From: Alphaproteobacteria bacterium
Lineage (GTDB): Bacteria > Pseudomonadota > Alphaproteobacteria > Rhodobacterales > Rhodobacteraceae
DNA length: 64,000 bases
NCBI GenBank assembly: GCA_030425145.1
Contig: JAUHVK010000008.1
Span: forward strand, 1 to 64,000
Reading direction: 5' to 3'
In this document: positions 10,657-20,272 of the stretch, one piece after another
Layout of the letters: every line of letters begins with the position of its first letter
Position numbering within the stretch: the first letter of the stretch is position 1
Position numbers and translations under genes: made by a program
The notes under the pieces: generated by a model
What the model saw: the letters and a program-made list of their open reading frames with translations, nothing else
What the model was told of the DNA's origin: nothing
Database searches by the model: none

Positions 10657-11103
10657 TCACAGTTCGCGGGACATGTAGGCGTAGCCCTCACGGGTCTCGA
10701 ATTTGCAGCGCTGGTAGAACCGTTTGAGGGTCTCATCCCCTTGGTCGGTTTCGAGGTGCAGCGCCTTGATGCCGCCGTCCTTGAGCGCTTTGGCAAGCCC
10801 GTTCAGCGCATCCGACCCCATGCCGCGTTTGCGTACGGCACTGCGGACAAAAAGCTCGTCCACAATGGCGTCCATGCCGCCATATTCGATTGACCACCCG
10901 AAGGACACGACAACATAGCCCACAGGCGCGCGGCGCGGGCCGATCAGCCAGATCGCACCGTGCGGGCTGCCTTCCAGCAAAGGCAGGACGGCGTTGTGCT
11001 GGTGTTCGGGCGAGGTGCCAAAGCCCTGATGTTCGTGAAAAGCAGCCACCAGCGGCAGAAGCTTGGGCAGATCGTCCGGCCCGGCAAGATGCAACGCCCT
11101 CAT
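10657..11103 (-). CDS. GNAT-family N-acetyltransferase
   Basis: A 148-residue single-domain acetyltransferase. The acetyl-CoA binding motif is RKRGMGSDALNGL (R-x-x-G-x-G/A type) at about residue 90, followed by the LHLETDQGDE and FYQRCKFETREGY beta-strand/helix pattern of the GNAT fold. Substrate unknown. Its ATG at 11103 overlaps the stop of the nucleoside hydrolase gene by four bases (ATGA), so the two are translationally coupled. Confidence 0.8.
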   Translation of the reverse strand: MRALHLAGPDDLPKLLPLVAAFHEHQGFGTSPEHQHNAVLPLLEGSPHGAIWLIGPRRAPVGYVVVSFGWSIEYGGMDAIVDELFVRSAVRKRGMGSDALNGLAKALKDGGIKALHLETDQGDETLKRFYQRCKFETREGYAYMSREL

Positions 11104-12041
11104 AGACGCGACAGCCTTTCGGTGAGCAGGGTGAAGAAGCCGTCCGCGTCGATGTCGCCCATGAAGGTCGCGTTGGGCGCACGGTTTGTGACGCCCCACC
11201 AATCCGCCACGGTCATCCCCAACGTCAGTTCCGACTTGGTTTCAATCTCGACATTGATGTGCCGCCCGGTGAAAAGGTCGGGCCGGATCAAATAGGCGGT
11301 CACGCACGGGTCGTGCAACGGAGCGCCAGCGCTGCCGTATTTCTCTTTGTCGAACCGTTCGAAGAAATCGGTCATCTCGGCCACGGCCACACCCACAGGA
11401 GTGTCAAGCGCGCGGAAGGCGTTGTTCCGCTCCGCGGTCACCAGCGCCTTGTGTGTCACATCGAGGGGCATGACGGTGATCGGCGCGCCGCAATCAAAGA
11501 CGATTTTGGCAGCTTCGGGATCGACATAGATGTTGAATTCGGCGGCAGGGGTGATGTTGCCAACTTCGAAATAGGCCCCGCCCATGAGCACGATTTCCTG
11601 AATCCGTTCTGCAATGTCAGGCGCGCGTTTGAGGGCGGTTGCGATATTTGTGAGTGGCCCAAGAGGGCAGAGCGTAACGGTGCCTTTTTCCTCGGCGCGC
11701 AGGATGTCGATGATGAAGTCAACCGCGTGCTGATCCTGTAGCGGCATTGTCGGGTCGGGCAACGCCGGACCATCCAGCCCGGTTTTGCCATGAACATGCT
11801 CTGCCGTGACCAGTTTGCGCGCGATAGGCGCGTCACAGCCGGAAAACACCAGAGTGTCCGGCTTGCCCGCCAATTCGCAGACGATGCGTGCGTTCTTTTG
11901 TGTCAGTGGCAGCGGCACATTTCCAGCGACGGCCGTGATGCCCAGAATTTCGATCTCTTCCGGTGAGGCCAGCGCCAGCAGGATCGCAACCGCGTCGTCC
12001 TGTCCGGGATCAGTGTCGATGATGATTTTACGGGGTGCCAT
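11100..12041 (-). CDS. Nucleoside hydrolase (inosine/uridine-preferring family)
   Basis: Splits ribonucleosides into ribose and free base for purine/pyrimidine salvage. The 313-residue protein has the calcium-binding N-terminal motif IIIDTDPGQDDAVA (Asp11, Asp15, Asp16) and the second metal-site region LHDPCVTAYL, matching the family over its full length. The residues that set base preference cannot be judged without a structure. The ATG at 12041 is the start. The GNAT gene follows with a four-base overlap. It is divergent from zwf; about 215 bases lie between them. Confidence 0.88.
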   Translation of the reverse strand: MAPRKIIIDTDPGQDDAVAILLALASPEEIEILGITAVAGNVPLPLTQKNARIVCELAGKPDTLVFSGCDAPIARKLVTAEHVHGKTGLDGPALPDPTMPLQDQHAVDFIIDILRAEEKGTVTLCPLGPLTNIATALKRAPDIAERIQEIVLMGGAYFEVGNITPAAEFNIYVDPEAAKIVFDCGAPITVMPLDVTHKALVTAERNNAFRALDTPVGVAVAEMTDFFERFDKEKYGSAGAPLHDPCVTAYLIRPDLFTGRHINVEIETKSELTLGMTVADWWGVTNRAPNATFMGDIDADGFFTLLTERLSRL

Positions 12042-12193
12042 GTCAGACTCCTTGCTTGGACCGGTGGTGACATGCAGGTGACGCCGGATCAAGCTAGTAG
12101 ATGTGGACAAGCAAGGCTTTGCCCGGTCTTTGGGCAACAGGATTGCAGCCTGTTCCTTCAATGGTACACTCGCACCCGACGCTGCGAAAAAAG

Positions 12194-12219
12194 TTTACAT
12201 CCGGCTCGTTAGCGCTAAC
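12194..12219 (+). promoter_or_regulatory. zwf operator (perfect GTTAGCGCTAAC palindrome) over a promoter
   Basis: A 12-base perfect palindrome at 12208-12219 lies 38 bases before the zwf ATG, just downstream of a -35-like TTTACA (12194-12199). It would cover the spacer and -10 region, a repressor position. LacI-family regulators recognise such sites; the Rhodobacter regulator CceR controls zwf and other central carbon genes through a similar motif. The regulator itself is not in this window. Confidence 0.6.
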
Positions 12220-12256
12220 AAGGCGCGGAGCGAAGCAGAATCGGAAGGATCGCGCC

Positions 12257-13711
12257 ATGGTATCCCGCCTTATTCCCGTTGACCCGTTTGACCTGGTGAT
12301 CTTCGGCGGCACTGGAGATCTTGCTCGTCGAAAGATTCTTCCCGGCCTGTTCCGGCGGTTCTGTTCCGGCCAGATGCCCGAGGGGTCGCAGATTGTCGGA
12401 GCAGCGCGTACGGAGTTGTCTGACGACGAATACCGCCAGATGGTCTCGGATGCCGTTGCGGAATTCGGTGGCGGTCGCGCCTGTGAAGAAGGCACGCTTG
12501 ATGCGTTCCTCAAGACGGTGTCTTACGTGACCACCGATGCCAAGGGAGATGGCGGTTGGGTCGAGTTGCATGGCAAGATGCGCGATGCAACCGTGCGGGC
12601 CTTCTACTTCTCGGTCGCGCCTTCGCTTTTCGGTGATCTTGCGGAACGACTGCATCGGTTTGGTCTGGCAACGCCGGACAGCCGCATCGTGTTGGAAAAG
12701 CCGTTTGGTCATGACCTTGCAACCGCCAAAGCGCTGAACGCTACGTTGGCGCAGCATTTCAACGAAACGCAGATTTACCGCATCGACCATTATCTGGGTA
12801 AAGAAACCGTCCAGAACCTGATGGCGGTCCGCTTCGGCAACATGCTGTTCGAGCCGCTGTGGAATGCCCAGTATGTCGACCACATCCAGATCACTGTCGC
12901 TGAAACCGTCGGTGTGGGCGGTCGTGGCAGCTATTACGATAAGTCCGGCGCGATGCGCGACATGGTACAGAACCACCTGATGCAGCTGCTCTGCCTCATT
13001 GCGATGGAGCCGCCCGCCAAGTTCGAACCGGATGCAGTGCGGGACGAAAAGCTTAAGGTGATCCGGGCGCTGGAACCTGTGGATTGGCACCATATCGTGC
13101 GGGGCCAGTATGGCGCGGGCGACAACGGGCCAAGCTATCGCGAGGACGTGGAAGACCCCAAATCGCGCACCGAAAGCTTTATCGCCATGAAGTGCCATAT
13201 CTCCAACTGGCGCTGGGCGGGGACACCGTTCTATCTGCGCACGGGCAAACGGCTCAAGGCGCGGGCCTCGGAAATCGCCGTGGTGTTCAAAGACGCACCG
13301 CATTCGATCTTTGGCGCGGATGCCGGACGGCACCGGAACGTGCTGGCCATCCGGTTGCAGCCGAACGAGGGCATGACGCTGGACGTGACGATCAAGGAGC
13401 CGGGGCCGGGGGGGATGCGTCTTGTGGATGTGCCCTTGGACATGAGCTTTGCCGATGCGCTGGGCCCGGAGGCGGAAGAAGTGCCAGACGCATATGAGCG
13501 CCTGATCATGGATGTGATCCGGGGAAACCAGACCCTGTTCATGAGGGGTGACGAGGTCGAGGCGGCTTGGGCGTGGACAGACCCATTGATAGAGGGGTGG
13601 CAGGCGCGTCACGATGTGCCCAAGACGTATGACCCCGGAAGCTCCGGACCCGAAGATGCCTTGATGCTGATGCACCGGGACGGGCGGAAATGGCGCGAGG
13701 TGAAGGCATGA
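12257..13711 (+). CDS. zwf: Glucose-6-phosphate 1-dehydrogenase
   Basis: Oxidises glucose-6-phosphate to 6-phosphogluconolactone with NADP, the entry to the Entner-Doudoroff and pentose phosphate routes. The 484-residue protein has the nucleotide motif IFGGTGDLARRK near residue 14, LEKPFGHD, and the active-site stretch RIDHYLGKETVQN with the catalytic His. The start at 12257 gives the family's usual N-terminus. The stop overlaps the pgl start by four bases (ATGA), so zwf, pgl and pgi form one operon, headed by the palindromic operator. Confidence 0.97.
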   Translation: MVSRLIPVDPFDLVIFGGTGDLARRKILPGLFRRFCSGQMPEGSQIVGAARTELSDDEYRQMVSDAVAEFGGGRACEEGTLDAFLKTVSYVTTDAKGDGGWVELHGKMRDATVRAFYFSVAPSLFGDLAERLHRFGLATPDSRIVLEKPFGHDLATAKALNATLAQHFNETQIYRIDHYLGKETVQNLMAVRFGNMLFEPLWNAQYVDHIQITVAETVGVGGRGSYYDKSGAMRDMVQNHLMQLLCLIAMEPPAKFEPDAVRDEKLKVIRALEPVDWHHIVRGQYGAGDNGPSYREDVEDPKSRTESFIAMKCHISNWRWAGTPFYLRTGKRLKARASEIAVVFKDAPHSIFGADAGRHRNVLAIRLQPNEGMTLDVTIKEPGPGGMRLVDVPLDMSFADALGPEAEEVPDAYERLIMDVIRGNQTLFMRGDEVEAAWAWTDPLIEGWQARHDVPKTYDPGSSGPEDALMLMHRDGRKWREVKA

Positions 13712-14385
13712 GCTACGATTTTCAAACCTATCCGGACCGCGAGTTGCTGGCGATGGACCTTGCCAACAAGCTGGCGGGCGACCTGCGCACGATACTGACC
13801 CATGAAGAGCGCGTTGTGCTGGCAGTGCCGGGCGGCACCTCGCCAGGACCGGTGTTCGACGATCTCTGTGCCGCCGATCTCGACTGGAGCCGCGTCGATG
13901 TTATGCTGACTGACGAACGCTGGGTGCCTGAGGACAGTGAGCGTTCGAACACCCGCCTGATCCGCGAGCGGCTTATGGTGAACCGCGCGGCGGAGGCGCG
14001 GTTGCTGCCGCTTTATGTTCCGGCGCACGAGCCCGAAGAGGTATTGGCCGAACTGGAATCGCAGATCATCGATGAACTGCCGCTGGCCGTGGTGCTGTTG
14101 GGTATGGGCGCCGATATGCACACCGCGTCGATCTTTCCGGGGGCGGACCAATTGGCCAAGGCGCTTGATCCCCATGCGCCGATCCTTGTTCCGATGCGCG
14201 CGCCCGGCGCACCCGAGCCGCGCATTACGCTGTCTGCACGGGTGCTCAACGAGGCGATCCGTAAACACGTGCTGATCTTTGGAGAGGATAAGCGCAACGC
14301 GCTTGAAGGTGCACGGGGCAAACTGCCAGAGGAGGCGCCTATCAACGCCGTTCTCGACGGCGCTACGGTGCATTGGGCGGAGTGA
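13708..14385 (+). CDS. pgl: 6-phosphogluconolactonase
   Basis: Hydrolyses the lactone made by Zwf to 6-phosphogluconate. The 225-residue protein belongs to the SOL/DevB type, with [32 protein letters not shown] and [16 protein letters not shown] as its sugar-phosphate binding loops. The start codon overlaps the zwf stop. A long open frame upstream in the same frame is ignored because it runs inside zwf. The ribosome site for pgi (GGAG) sits in its last codons. Confidence 0.94.
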   Translation: MSYDFQTYPDRELLAMDLANKLAGDLRTILTHEERVVLAVPGGTSPGPVFDDLCAADLDWSRVDVMLTDERWVPEDSERSNTRLIRERLMVNRAAEARLLPLYVPAHEPEEVLAELESQIIDELPLAVVLLGMGADMHTASIFPGADQLAKALDPHAPILVPMRAPGAPEPRITLSARVLNEAIRKHVLIFGEDKRNALEGARGKLPEEAPINAVLDGATVHWAE

Positions 14386-14390
14386 CAACA

Positions 14391-15974
14391 ATGTGGAACA
14401 AACTGAACGCCGCGGCCGAAGCGGGCCGTGACCGGTCCATCCTTGGTCTCTTTGATAAAGATGCCGACCGGGCCGACGCTTTCAGCGTGTCTGCGCTGGA
14501 CCTGCTCTTTGACTATTCGAAGACCCAGATCGACGCTGAGACGCGCGACGTGCTGATTGGTTTGGCGCAGGCGGCTGATGTCGAGGCCAAGCGCGACGCC
14601 ATGTTCGGTGGCGCCAGGATCAATGACACCGAAGGCCGCGCCGTTCTGCACACTGCGCTGCGCAATCTCGATGGCGATCCGGTGAAGGTCGACGGTGAGG
14701 ATGTGATGCCCGCTGTGCTCGACACGCTTGCGCGGATGGAAACGGTTGCGAATGACGTGCGCGCGTCGGAGTTCACCGATGTGGTCAATATTGGTATTGG
14801 CGGGTCCGACCTTGGCCCCGCAATGGCCTATCTGGCGCTGTCGCCCTATTGTGATGGGCCGCGTTGCCATTTCGTGTCGAACGTGGATGCAGCCGATATT
14901 GCGGACACACTGCGCGGCTGCGACCCGGAGAAAACGCTCTTTATCGTCGCCTCAAAGACCTTCACCACGATCGAGACCATGACCAACGCTCGCACCGCGC
15001 GCGCGTGGTTGCAGGAGCACGGTGTCAGCACCGATGGCCGCTTCATCGCGCTGTCCTCCAACGCCGCAGCCGCCAGCGAGTGGGGTATCTCCTCCGAGCG
15101 CGTTCTGGGCTTTGAGGATTGGGTCGGCGGTCGATATTCCATGTGGGGGCCGATTGGCCTTTCGCTGATGATCGCAGTCGGCGCGGACGCGTTCAAAGCA
15201 TTCCTTCGCGGCGGTCAGGCAATGGACCGTCACTTCCGCGCTGCGGCACTGCACGAGAACATGCCGGTGATGCTGGCCCTCGTCGGTATCTGGCACAATC
15301 AAGGGCTGGGCCACGCCACCCGCGCGGTGCTGCCTTATGACAACCGCCTGTCGCGTCTTCCGGCCTACCTGCAACAGCTCGAGATGGAATCGAATGGCAA
15401 ATCGGTGGCGATGGACGGGGCGTCTCTTCAGTTCAACTCCGGCCCCGTGGTCTGGGGTGAACCCGGCACCAATGGTCAACACGCGTTCTATCAGCTGATC
15501 CATCAGGGCACGCGGGTCATTCCCTGCGAATTCATGGTCGCCGCTGAAGGGCATGAGGCGGATCTGCGCCATCACCATGAGTTGCTGATCGCCAACTGCC
15601 TAGCCCAATCGGAAGCGCTGCTGCGCGGGCGGTCGCTCGACGAAGCGCGGGCGATCATGGCGAAGAAAGGTTTGACCGGCGACGAGTTGGAACGGCAGTC
15701 GCGGCATCGGGTGTTCCCGGGCAACCGGCCCTCCACAACGCTGATGATGCCGAAACTGACGCCCGAAGTCCTCGGCCAGATCATCGCACTGTACGAACAC
15801 CGCGTGTTTGTCGAAGGGGTGATCCTCGGCATCAACTCGTTTGACCAATGGGGTGTTGAACTGGGCAAGGAACTGGCCACGTCGCTGGGGCCGCTTGTGT
15901 CAGGCGACGCACCGTCCGACGGTAAGGACGGCAGCACACAGGCGCTTTTGGGCTACGTGAAACGCTATTCGTAA
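14391..15974 (+). CDS. pgi: Glucose-6-phosphate isomerase
   Basis: Interconverts glucose-6-phosphate and fructose-6-phosphate. The 527-residue protein has the signatures [46 protein letters not shown] and [11 protein letters not shown]. Placed last in zwf-pgl-pgi, it can feed fructose-6-phosphate back into the Entner-Doudoroff route, a cycle common in roseobacters that lack phosphofructokinase. It starts 5 bases after the pgl stop and is convergent with the thioesterase gene, with a hairpin and a palindrome between them. Confidence 0.96.
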   Translation: MWNKLNAAAEAGRDRSILGLFDKDADRADAFSVSALDLLFDYSKTQIDAETRDVLIGLAQAADVEAKRDAMFGGARINDTEGRAVLHTALRNLDGDPVKVDGEDVMPAVLDTLARMETVANDVRASEFTDVVNIGIGGSDLGPAMAYLALSPYCDGPRCHFVSNVDAADIADTLRGCDPEKTLFIVASKTFTTIETMTNARTARAWLQEHGVSTDGRFIALSSNAAAASEWGISSERVLGFEDWVGGRYSMWGPIGLSLMIAVGADAFKAFLRGGQAMDRHFRAAALHENMPVMLALVGIWHNQGLGHATRAVLPYDNRLSRLPAYLQQLEMESNGKSVAMDGASLQFNSGPVVWGEPGTNGQHAFYQLIHQGTRVIPCEFMVAAEGHEADLRHHHELLIANCLAQSEALLRGRSLDEARAIMAKKGLTGDELERQSRHRVFPGNRPSTTLMMPKLTPEVLGQIIALYEHRVFVEGVILGINSFDQWGVELGKELATSLGPLVSGDAPSDGKDGSTQALLGYVKRYS

Positions 15975-15981
15975 GGCGGGT

Positions 15982-16025
15982 AAGCGCGTTCGTCCGCGCT
16001 TTATCAAGGCGCGTCGACGCGCCTT
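15982..16025. terminator. Hairpin plus 20-base palindrome between pgi and the thioesterase gene
   Basis: AAGCGCG/CGCGCTT (15982-16001) with a 6-base loop is followed by a perfect 20-base palindrome built on GGCGCGTCGACGCGCC (16006-16025). The palindrome includes the last codons and part of the stop codon of the convergent thioesterase gene. The pair probably ends transcription from both sides, though T-runs are weak. Confidence 0.5.
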
Positions 16026-16498
16026 TCCACCCCATCAACCGCATGAAAGCGCTCCCGGACAGGTTCCGGGATCGCCATGCGCCCGCTGCCATCGGGGATG
16101 AGAAGCACTATCACGCAATTGAACGTCGCGCGGACCGTGCCGCCAGACCAGATTTCCTGCCGAAGCGTGAAGCTGGTGTTTCGGTAATTTACTGTCCGCG
16201 TCACCACCACGTACTCTTCGTCCGCCCGCATTTCCTGAAGCCAGTCGATCTCGCCCCGCCGAACGACGATGCGCGGCTCCGAGTCGGCGGCGTCATAGGT
16301 CGACAGACCCACATGCTTGAAATACGTCACCCGCGCGCCTTCAAACCAGATCAGGTAAGCCACGTTGTTGACGTGGTTGAGCGGATCAAGCTCGGCAAAG
16401 CGCACACGGTCAGCCAAGGCCAGTGGCCATATCTCGGGCAGACCGAAGGCGCGTTGTTGGTCGGGCGAAAGCGGCGTGAGGAACGGGATTTTTGTCAT
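16004..16498 (-). CDS. Acyl-CoA thioesterase, 4HBT hotdog family
   Basis: A 164-residue hotdog-fold protein. The motif RFAELDPLNHVNNVAYLIWFE includes the aspartate and the H-V-N-N helix start typical of 4-hydroxybenzoyl-CoA thioesterase-like enzymes (YbgC/FadM type). It would hydrolyse acyl-CoA thioesters in the cytoplasm; the acyl group is unknown. The last codons lie inside a palindrome. The cupin gene begins upstream and ends 12 bases away on the same strand, so the two may be co-transcribed. Confidence 0.8.
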   Translation of the reverse strand: MTKIPFLTPLSPDQQRAFGLPEIWPLALADRVRFAELDPLNHVNNVAYLIWFEGARVTYFKHVGLSTYDAADSEPRIVVRRGEIDWLQEMRADEEYVVVTRTVNYRNTSFTLRQEIWSGGTVRATFNCVIVLLIPDGSGRMAIPEPVRERFHAVDGVERRVDAP

Positions 16499-16510
16499 GA
16501 CAGCGCTCTC

Positions 16511-17005
16511 TCAATCGGCGCGGGGAATGTCAAACCCCGGCGGGGCGAGGGTGAACCCGCTGAAGTCAAAGGCTGGGCTGACGGTGCAACCCACCAGCGT
16601 CCAGTTCCCTGTACTTTGCGCTGCTTGCCAATGGTGTGGCTGCACGATGATCTGTGGCGACTGGCCTGCGAACAGGTCTGGCCCCAGAACATGATCCATC
16701 GCCGGTCCGGCATCATTCTCTGACAGGGACAGGATCAACGGCGCGCCGGCATAGTGGTGCCAGATCTCGGTGGCGTCGACCTTGTGCCAATGGCTCCGTT
16801 CGCCCGCGCCAAGCAGAAAATAGATACAGGTGCCCGAGGGCCGACCGGCTTCGTCTGCGATCCAGGTCTGGCGGTAATGCCCACCTTCCGGATGCGGGGC
16901 CAGATCGAGCCGGTCGATAATCTCTGCAGCAGATTTCTGTTTAATATCAATCTGTTTCAAGGGCGCGCTCCCCACCGTCCGGTGCCTTGTAATTTGCTTA
17001 ACCAT
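16511..17005 (-). CDS. Cupin-like protein (DUF985/cupin_5)
   Basis: A single-domain cupin of about 164 residues. The motifs APHPEGGHYRQTW, HWHKVDATEIWHHYAGAPL and QIIVQPHHWQAAQ give the conserved histidines and glutamate of the DUF985 fold, which is related to sugar epimerase-like cupins. No reaction is established. The start is uncertain: ATG at 17005 gives an odd basic lead (MVKQITRHRT), and a TTG at 16960 would give the more typical length. The region upstream is shared with the start of the divergent endolysin gene. Confidence 0.7.
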   Translation of the reverse strand: MVKQITRHRTVGSAPLKQIDIKQKSAAEIIDRLDLAPHPEGGHYRQTWIADEAGRPSGTCIYFLLGAGERSHWHKVDATEIWHHYAGAPLILSLSENDAGPAMDHVLGPDLFAGQSPQIIVQPHHWQAAQSTGNWTLVGCTVSPAFDFSGFTLAPPGFDIPRAD

Positions 17006-17047
17006 AGCTTCGCAGTCTTTGCGGCAAGGAGCAATCGGGGGCGTGGG

Positions 17048-17671
17048 ATGGACCAGGGAAACCGCAACGTGCGGTCTATTGCAGAGGAGATCGTGGCCCG
17101 CGAAGGTGGCTATGTGAACGACCCTGATGACCCCGGCGGAGCCACCAAACACGGTGTGACGATCCACACGATGCGCCGTCTGGGTCTTGACCTGACGGGC
17201 GACGGGCAGGTGACGGCGGCAGATGTTCGGCGCCTCACCGAAGAGCAGGCCGTTGCGATCTTCGTCGACCAATATTTTGCAAAACCCCGCATCGCGGAAC
17301 TGCCCGCGCCGCTGCACGCGACGGTGTTCGACATGTATGTGAACGCAGGGGCAAATGCGGTGAAGATCCTGCAACGACTTTTGCGCAAGATGGGTTTCAC
17401 CGTGACCGTCGACGGGGTGATCGGCCCCAAGACCATCGCTGCAACCGCGCGCGCCCATGCCAGCGCGCCGGATCATATCGTCGATGCCTACGGGATCGAA
17501 CGACGCAATTACTATTTCGATCTGGCCGACCGCCGTCCCGCCAGCCGCAAATACGCGCGCAATCGGGCAGGGGGAAAGGGTGGGTGGATCACGCGGGCCG
17601 AGACCTTCATTGCGATCCGGTATCACCTGAGTGACGGAGCATTTCGTAAAAGGGTGGCAGCATGGGATTGA
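17048..17671 (+). CDS. Endolysin (GH108 lysozyme with C-terminal peptidoglycan-binding domain), GTA-type
   Basis: A 207-residue cell-wall hydrolase. The N-terminal glycoside hydrolase 108 motif EGGYVNDPDDPGGATKHGVT carries the catalytic Glu19; the C-terminal half (VDGVIGPKTIAATA) is the PG_binding_3 domain. There is no signal peptide, so export needs a holin, and the next gene encodes one. In Rhodobacter capsulatus a matching endolysin/holin pair away from the main structural cluster lyses cells to release gene transfer agent particles. No phage structural genes lie nearby. The start at 17048 follows GGCGTGG. Its stop overlaps the holin gene by ten bases. Confidence 0.8.
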   Translation: MDQGNRNVRSIAEEIVAREGGYVNDPDDPGGATKHGVTIHTMRRLGLDLTGDGQVTAADVRRLTEEQAVAIFVDQYFAKPRIAELPAPLHATVFDMYVNAGANAVKILQRLLRKMGFTVTVDGVIGPKTIAATARAHASAPDHIVDAYGIERRNYYFDLADRRPASRKYARNRAGGKGGWITRAETFIAIRYHLSDGAFRKRVAAWD

Positions 17672-18186
17672 TCGAACAGGTGTTCTCGCTGGTCTTTGGC
17701 TCGGGTCGCAACGTGGTGCGGGACACGGTCGAGGTCTTCCGCCCCAATGCCGAGGCACAGGCGCAGCGCGACCATGCGCGGCATGACGCATCGCTCAGCC
17801 AGTTCGCCGCCGAATTCTACGCGCCGCAGCGCAGTTGGTTCGACCGGTTGATGGATGCGCTGAACCGGGTGCCGCGCCCGGCTTTGGCCTTGGGGACGCT
17901 GGGCCTGTTCATCGCGGCGATGGTGGATCCGGACTGGTTTTCCGCCCGCATGCTCGGGCTGGGCTTGGTGCCAGAGCCGCTCTGGTGGCTATTGGGCGCC
18001 ATCGTGAGCTTCTATTTCGGTGCCCGGCATCAGACCAAGGGGCAGGAGTTCCAGCGCGAACTCGTGGAGCACCTGGCGCGATCAACGCCACGCCGCGCAC
18101 CGACACCCGAACCGGTTCAGCCGACAGAAGAGCCAGAGCCCGATGGCAACGCCGCGCTGGAAGATTGGCTGCGCCAGCGCCGCTAG
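17662..18186 (+). CDS. GTA-type 3TM holin
   Basis: A 174-residue protein of the holin family named for gene transfer agent release. After an amphipathic N-terminus (MGLIEQVFSLVFGSG) come two clear membrane spans (about residues 74-90 and 104-122), then a charged tail rich in Arg, Pro and Glu. It would open the inner membrane for the endolysin encoded just before it, with which it overlaps by ten bases. A paired palindrome follows the gene, then ccmF. Confidence 0.75.
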   Translation: MGLIEQVFSLVFGSGRNVVRDTVEVFRPNAEAQAQRDHARHDASLSQFAAEFYAPQRSWFDRLMDALNRVPRPALALGTLGLFIAAMVDPDWFSARMLGLGLVPEPLWWLLGAIVSFYFGARHQTKGQEFQRELVEHLARSTPRRAPTPEPVQPTEEPEPDGNAALEDWLRQRR

Positions 18187-18192
18187 AGGGCA

Positions 18193-18234
18193 GACGCGTC
18201 GACGCGTCCGGGTTTTCCGTCAACGAAAAACCCG
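18193..18234. repeat. Paired palindromes after the holin gene
   Basis: A 16-base perfect palindrome, GACGCGTCGACGCGTC (18193-18208), is followed at once by an imperfect one with arms CGGGTTTT/AAAAACCCG (18209-18234). The order of a GC-arm palindrome and an AT-arm palindrome matches 31021-31064 and 34561-34601. Confidence 0.65.
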
Positions 18235-18304
18235 CGACAATGTGAACCGCTCGAACTGCCGAAACGGATTGGCCGGGCCTCGCGCGCCGCCTATACTCCC
18301 CGGC

Positions 18305-20272
18305 ATGATTACAGAGCTTGGTCACTTCGCCCTCATCCTCGCGTTTCTTGTCGCGATCGTGCAATCCATTGTGCCTCTGGTGGGGGCGTATAAGCGCTGG
18401 CCCGGCTGGATGGCCGTGGCCGAACCAGCCGCCACGGTGCAATTCCTGCTGACAGGTTTTGCGTTCGCCGCGCTGACCTATGCGTTTGTGACCTCGGACT
18501 TTTCGCTCCGGCTTGTCTGGCTCAACAGCCATTCGGCCAAACCGATGCTCTACAAGATCAGTGGCGTTTGGGGGAACCACGAAGGCTCGATGCTCCTCTG
18601 GGTGCTGATCCTGACGCTCTTTGGCGCGATGGCCGCCTGGTTCGGCAAAGGGCTGCCGCCAACGCTGCGCGCGCGCGTTTTGGCAGTGCAATCCGCTGTC
18701 GCCGTTGCGTTTTTCGCCTTCATCCTCTTCACCTCCAACCCGTTCCTGCGCCTTGTGGTGCCGCCCTTTGACGGTCAGGATCTCAACCCGCTCTTGCAGG
18801 ATCCGGGTTTGGCCTTCCATCCGCCGTTCCTTTATCTTGGCTATGTGGGCCTCAGCATCTGCTTCAGCTTTGCTGTCGCCGCCTTGATCGAAGGCCGTGT
18901 GGACGCTGCTTGGGGCCGTTGGGTGCGCCCATGGACGCTGGCGGCCTGGGTCTTCCTGACCATCGGCATCGCGCTGGGATCATGGTGGGCCTATTACGAA
19001 CTGGGTTGGGGTGGTTTCTGGTTCTGGGACCCGGTCGAGAACGCGTCATTCATGCCTTGGTTGCTGGCGGCCGCACTGTTGCATTCGGCCATCGTTGTGG
19101 AAAAGCGCGAAGCGCTGAAAAGCTGGACCATCCTGCTGGCGATCCTCGCCTTCGGTTTCTCGCTGATCGGCACCTTCATTGTCCGCTCGGGCCTGCTGAC
19201 CTCGGTGCACGCCTTCGCCAATGACCCTGAACGCGGCGTGTTCATCCTGATGATCATGGTATTCTTCACCGGTGGCGCTTTGACCCTCTACGCGGCACGC
19301 GCCAGCGCGATGGAGGCCAAGGGCGTGTTCAGCGTGGCCAGCCGCGAAAGCGCGCTGGTGGCCAACAACGTGCTTCTGGCTGTCAGCTGCTTCGTCGTCT
19401 TCGTGGGTACGCTCTGGCCTGTAATCGCCGAGATGTTCTTTGACACCAAACTCAGCGTCGGAGCGCCGTTCTTCAACATGGCCTTTACGCCGTTCATGGT
19501 CGTGCTCGGTCTGCTTCTACCGGTTGGGTCCATGCTCAGCTGGAAACGGGCCAAGCTCGATCGCACGCTGAAACAGCTTCTGCCGCTCTTTATATTCAGC
19601 CTGCTGGTTATGGGTCTCTTCTGGACCATGCAGACCGGCAACAGCCTGCTGGGCCCGGTGGGCATGTTCCTTGGCGCGTGGATCCTGTCCGGCGCCCTGC
19701 TCGACCTGCTCAACCGCACCGGCAAGTCCCGCGACCTGTCGCGTCTGCTGCGCCTGCCGCGCGCGGACTGGGGCAAGGCGACGGCCCATATCGGACTTGG
19801 GATCACCATGGTGGGCATCGCCGGGCTGATGGCCTGGCAGGAAGAGGACATCCGCGTCGCGCAGATCGGCGAGCCGTTCCAGGTCGGCGATTTCGAACTG
19901 GAGCTGACCGCCGTCAATCAAGTGCGCGGGCCGAACTACTTTTCAACCATGGGCGACGTGATCGTACGCCAGGACGGAGAGCAGATCGCCTTCCTCAACC
20001 CGGAAAAACGCAACTATCCCGTGGCGCAGATGCCGACCACCGAGGCTGCTATCGACTACCGTATCCTGCGAGACATCTACGTGGTGATCGGGGATCCGCA
20101 GGATAATGGCGGCTGGGTCATGCGGACCTACATCAAGCCGCTGGCGAATTGGATTTGGGCAGGGGCCATCCTGATGGCACTTGGTGGTATCCTGTCCCTG
20201 AGCGACCGTCGCTACCGTGTGGCGGCTGGGGCGCGGCGTCAGTCGACCCCGCAGGGTGTTCCGGCGGAGTGA
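18305..20272 (+). CDS. ccmF: Cytochrome c heme lyase subunit CcmF
   Basis: Core of the heme-ligation complex, attaching heme to apocytochrome c in the periplasm. The 655-residue protein has about fifteen membrane helices; the WWD motif (GGFWFWDPVENASFMPW, near residue 235) binds heme in the membrane and is intact, as are NHEGSMLLWVL and LLTSVHAFANDPERGVF. It ends with a large periplasmic part. ATG at 18305 is the start; the open frame further upstream lies over the holin. Its stop overlaps ccmH by one base. Confidence 0.95.
   Translation: MITELGHFALILAFLVAIVQSIVPLVGAYKRWPGWMAVAEPAATVQFLLTGFAFAALTYAFVTSDFSLRLVWLNSHSAKPMLYKISGVWGNHEGSMLLWVLILTLFGAMAAWFGKGLPPTLRARVLAVQSAVAVAFFAFILFTSNPFLRLVVPPFDGQDLNPLLQDPGLAFHPPFLYLGYVGLSICFSFAVAALIEGRVDAAWGRWVRPWTLAAWVFLTIGIALGSWWAYYELGWGGFWFWDPVENASFMPWLLAAALLHSAIVVEKREALKSWTILLAILAFGFSLIGTFIVRSGLLTSVHAFANDPERGVFILMIMVFFTGGALTLYAARASAMEAKGVFSVASRESALVANNVLLAVSCFVVFVGTLWPVIAEMFFDTKLSVGAPFFNMAFTPFMVVLGLLLPVGSMLSWKRAKLDRTLKQLLPLFIFSLLVMGLFWTMQTGNSLLGPVGMFLGAWILSGALLDLLNRTGKSRDLSRLLRLPRADWGKATAHIGLGITMVGIAGLMAWQEEDIRVAQIGEPFQVGDFELELTAVNQVRGPNYFSTMGDVIVRQDGEQIAFLNPEKRNYPVAQMPTTEAAIDYRILRDIYVVIGDPQDNGGWVMRTYIKPLANWIWAGAILMALGGILSLSDRRYRVAAGARRQSTPQGVPAE

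Noticed and set aside
12215-13675. Long minus-strand open frame opposite zwf
   Set aside because: Mirror of zwf codon bias; no homology or ribosome site.
17048-18186. Remnant prophage
   Set aside because: Only holin and endolysin are present, without integrase, capsid or tail genes; the GTA lysis explanation fits better.
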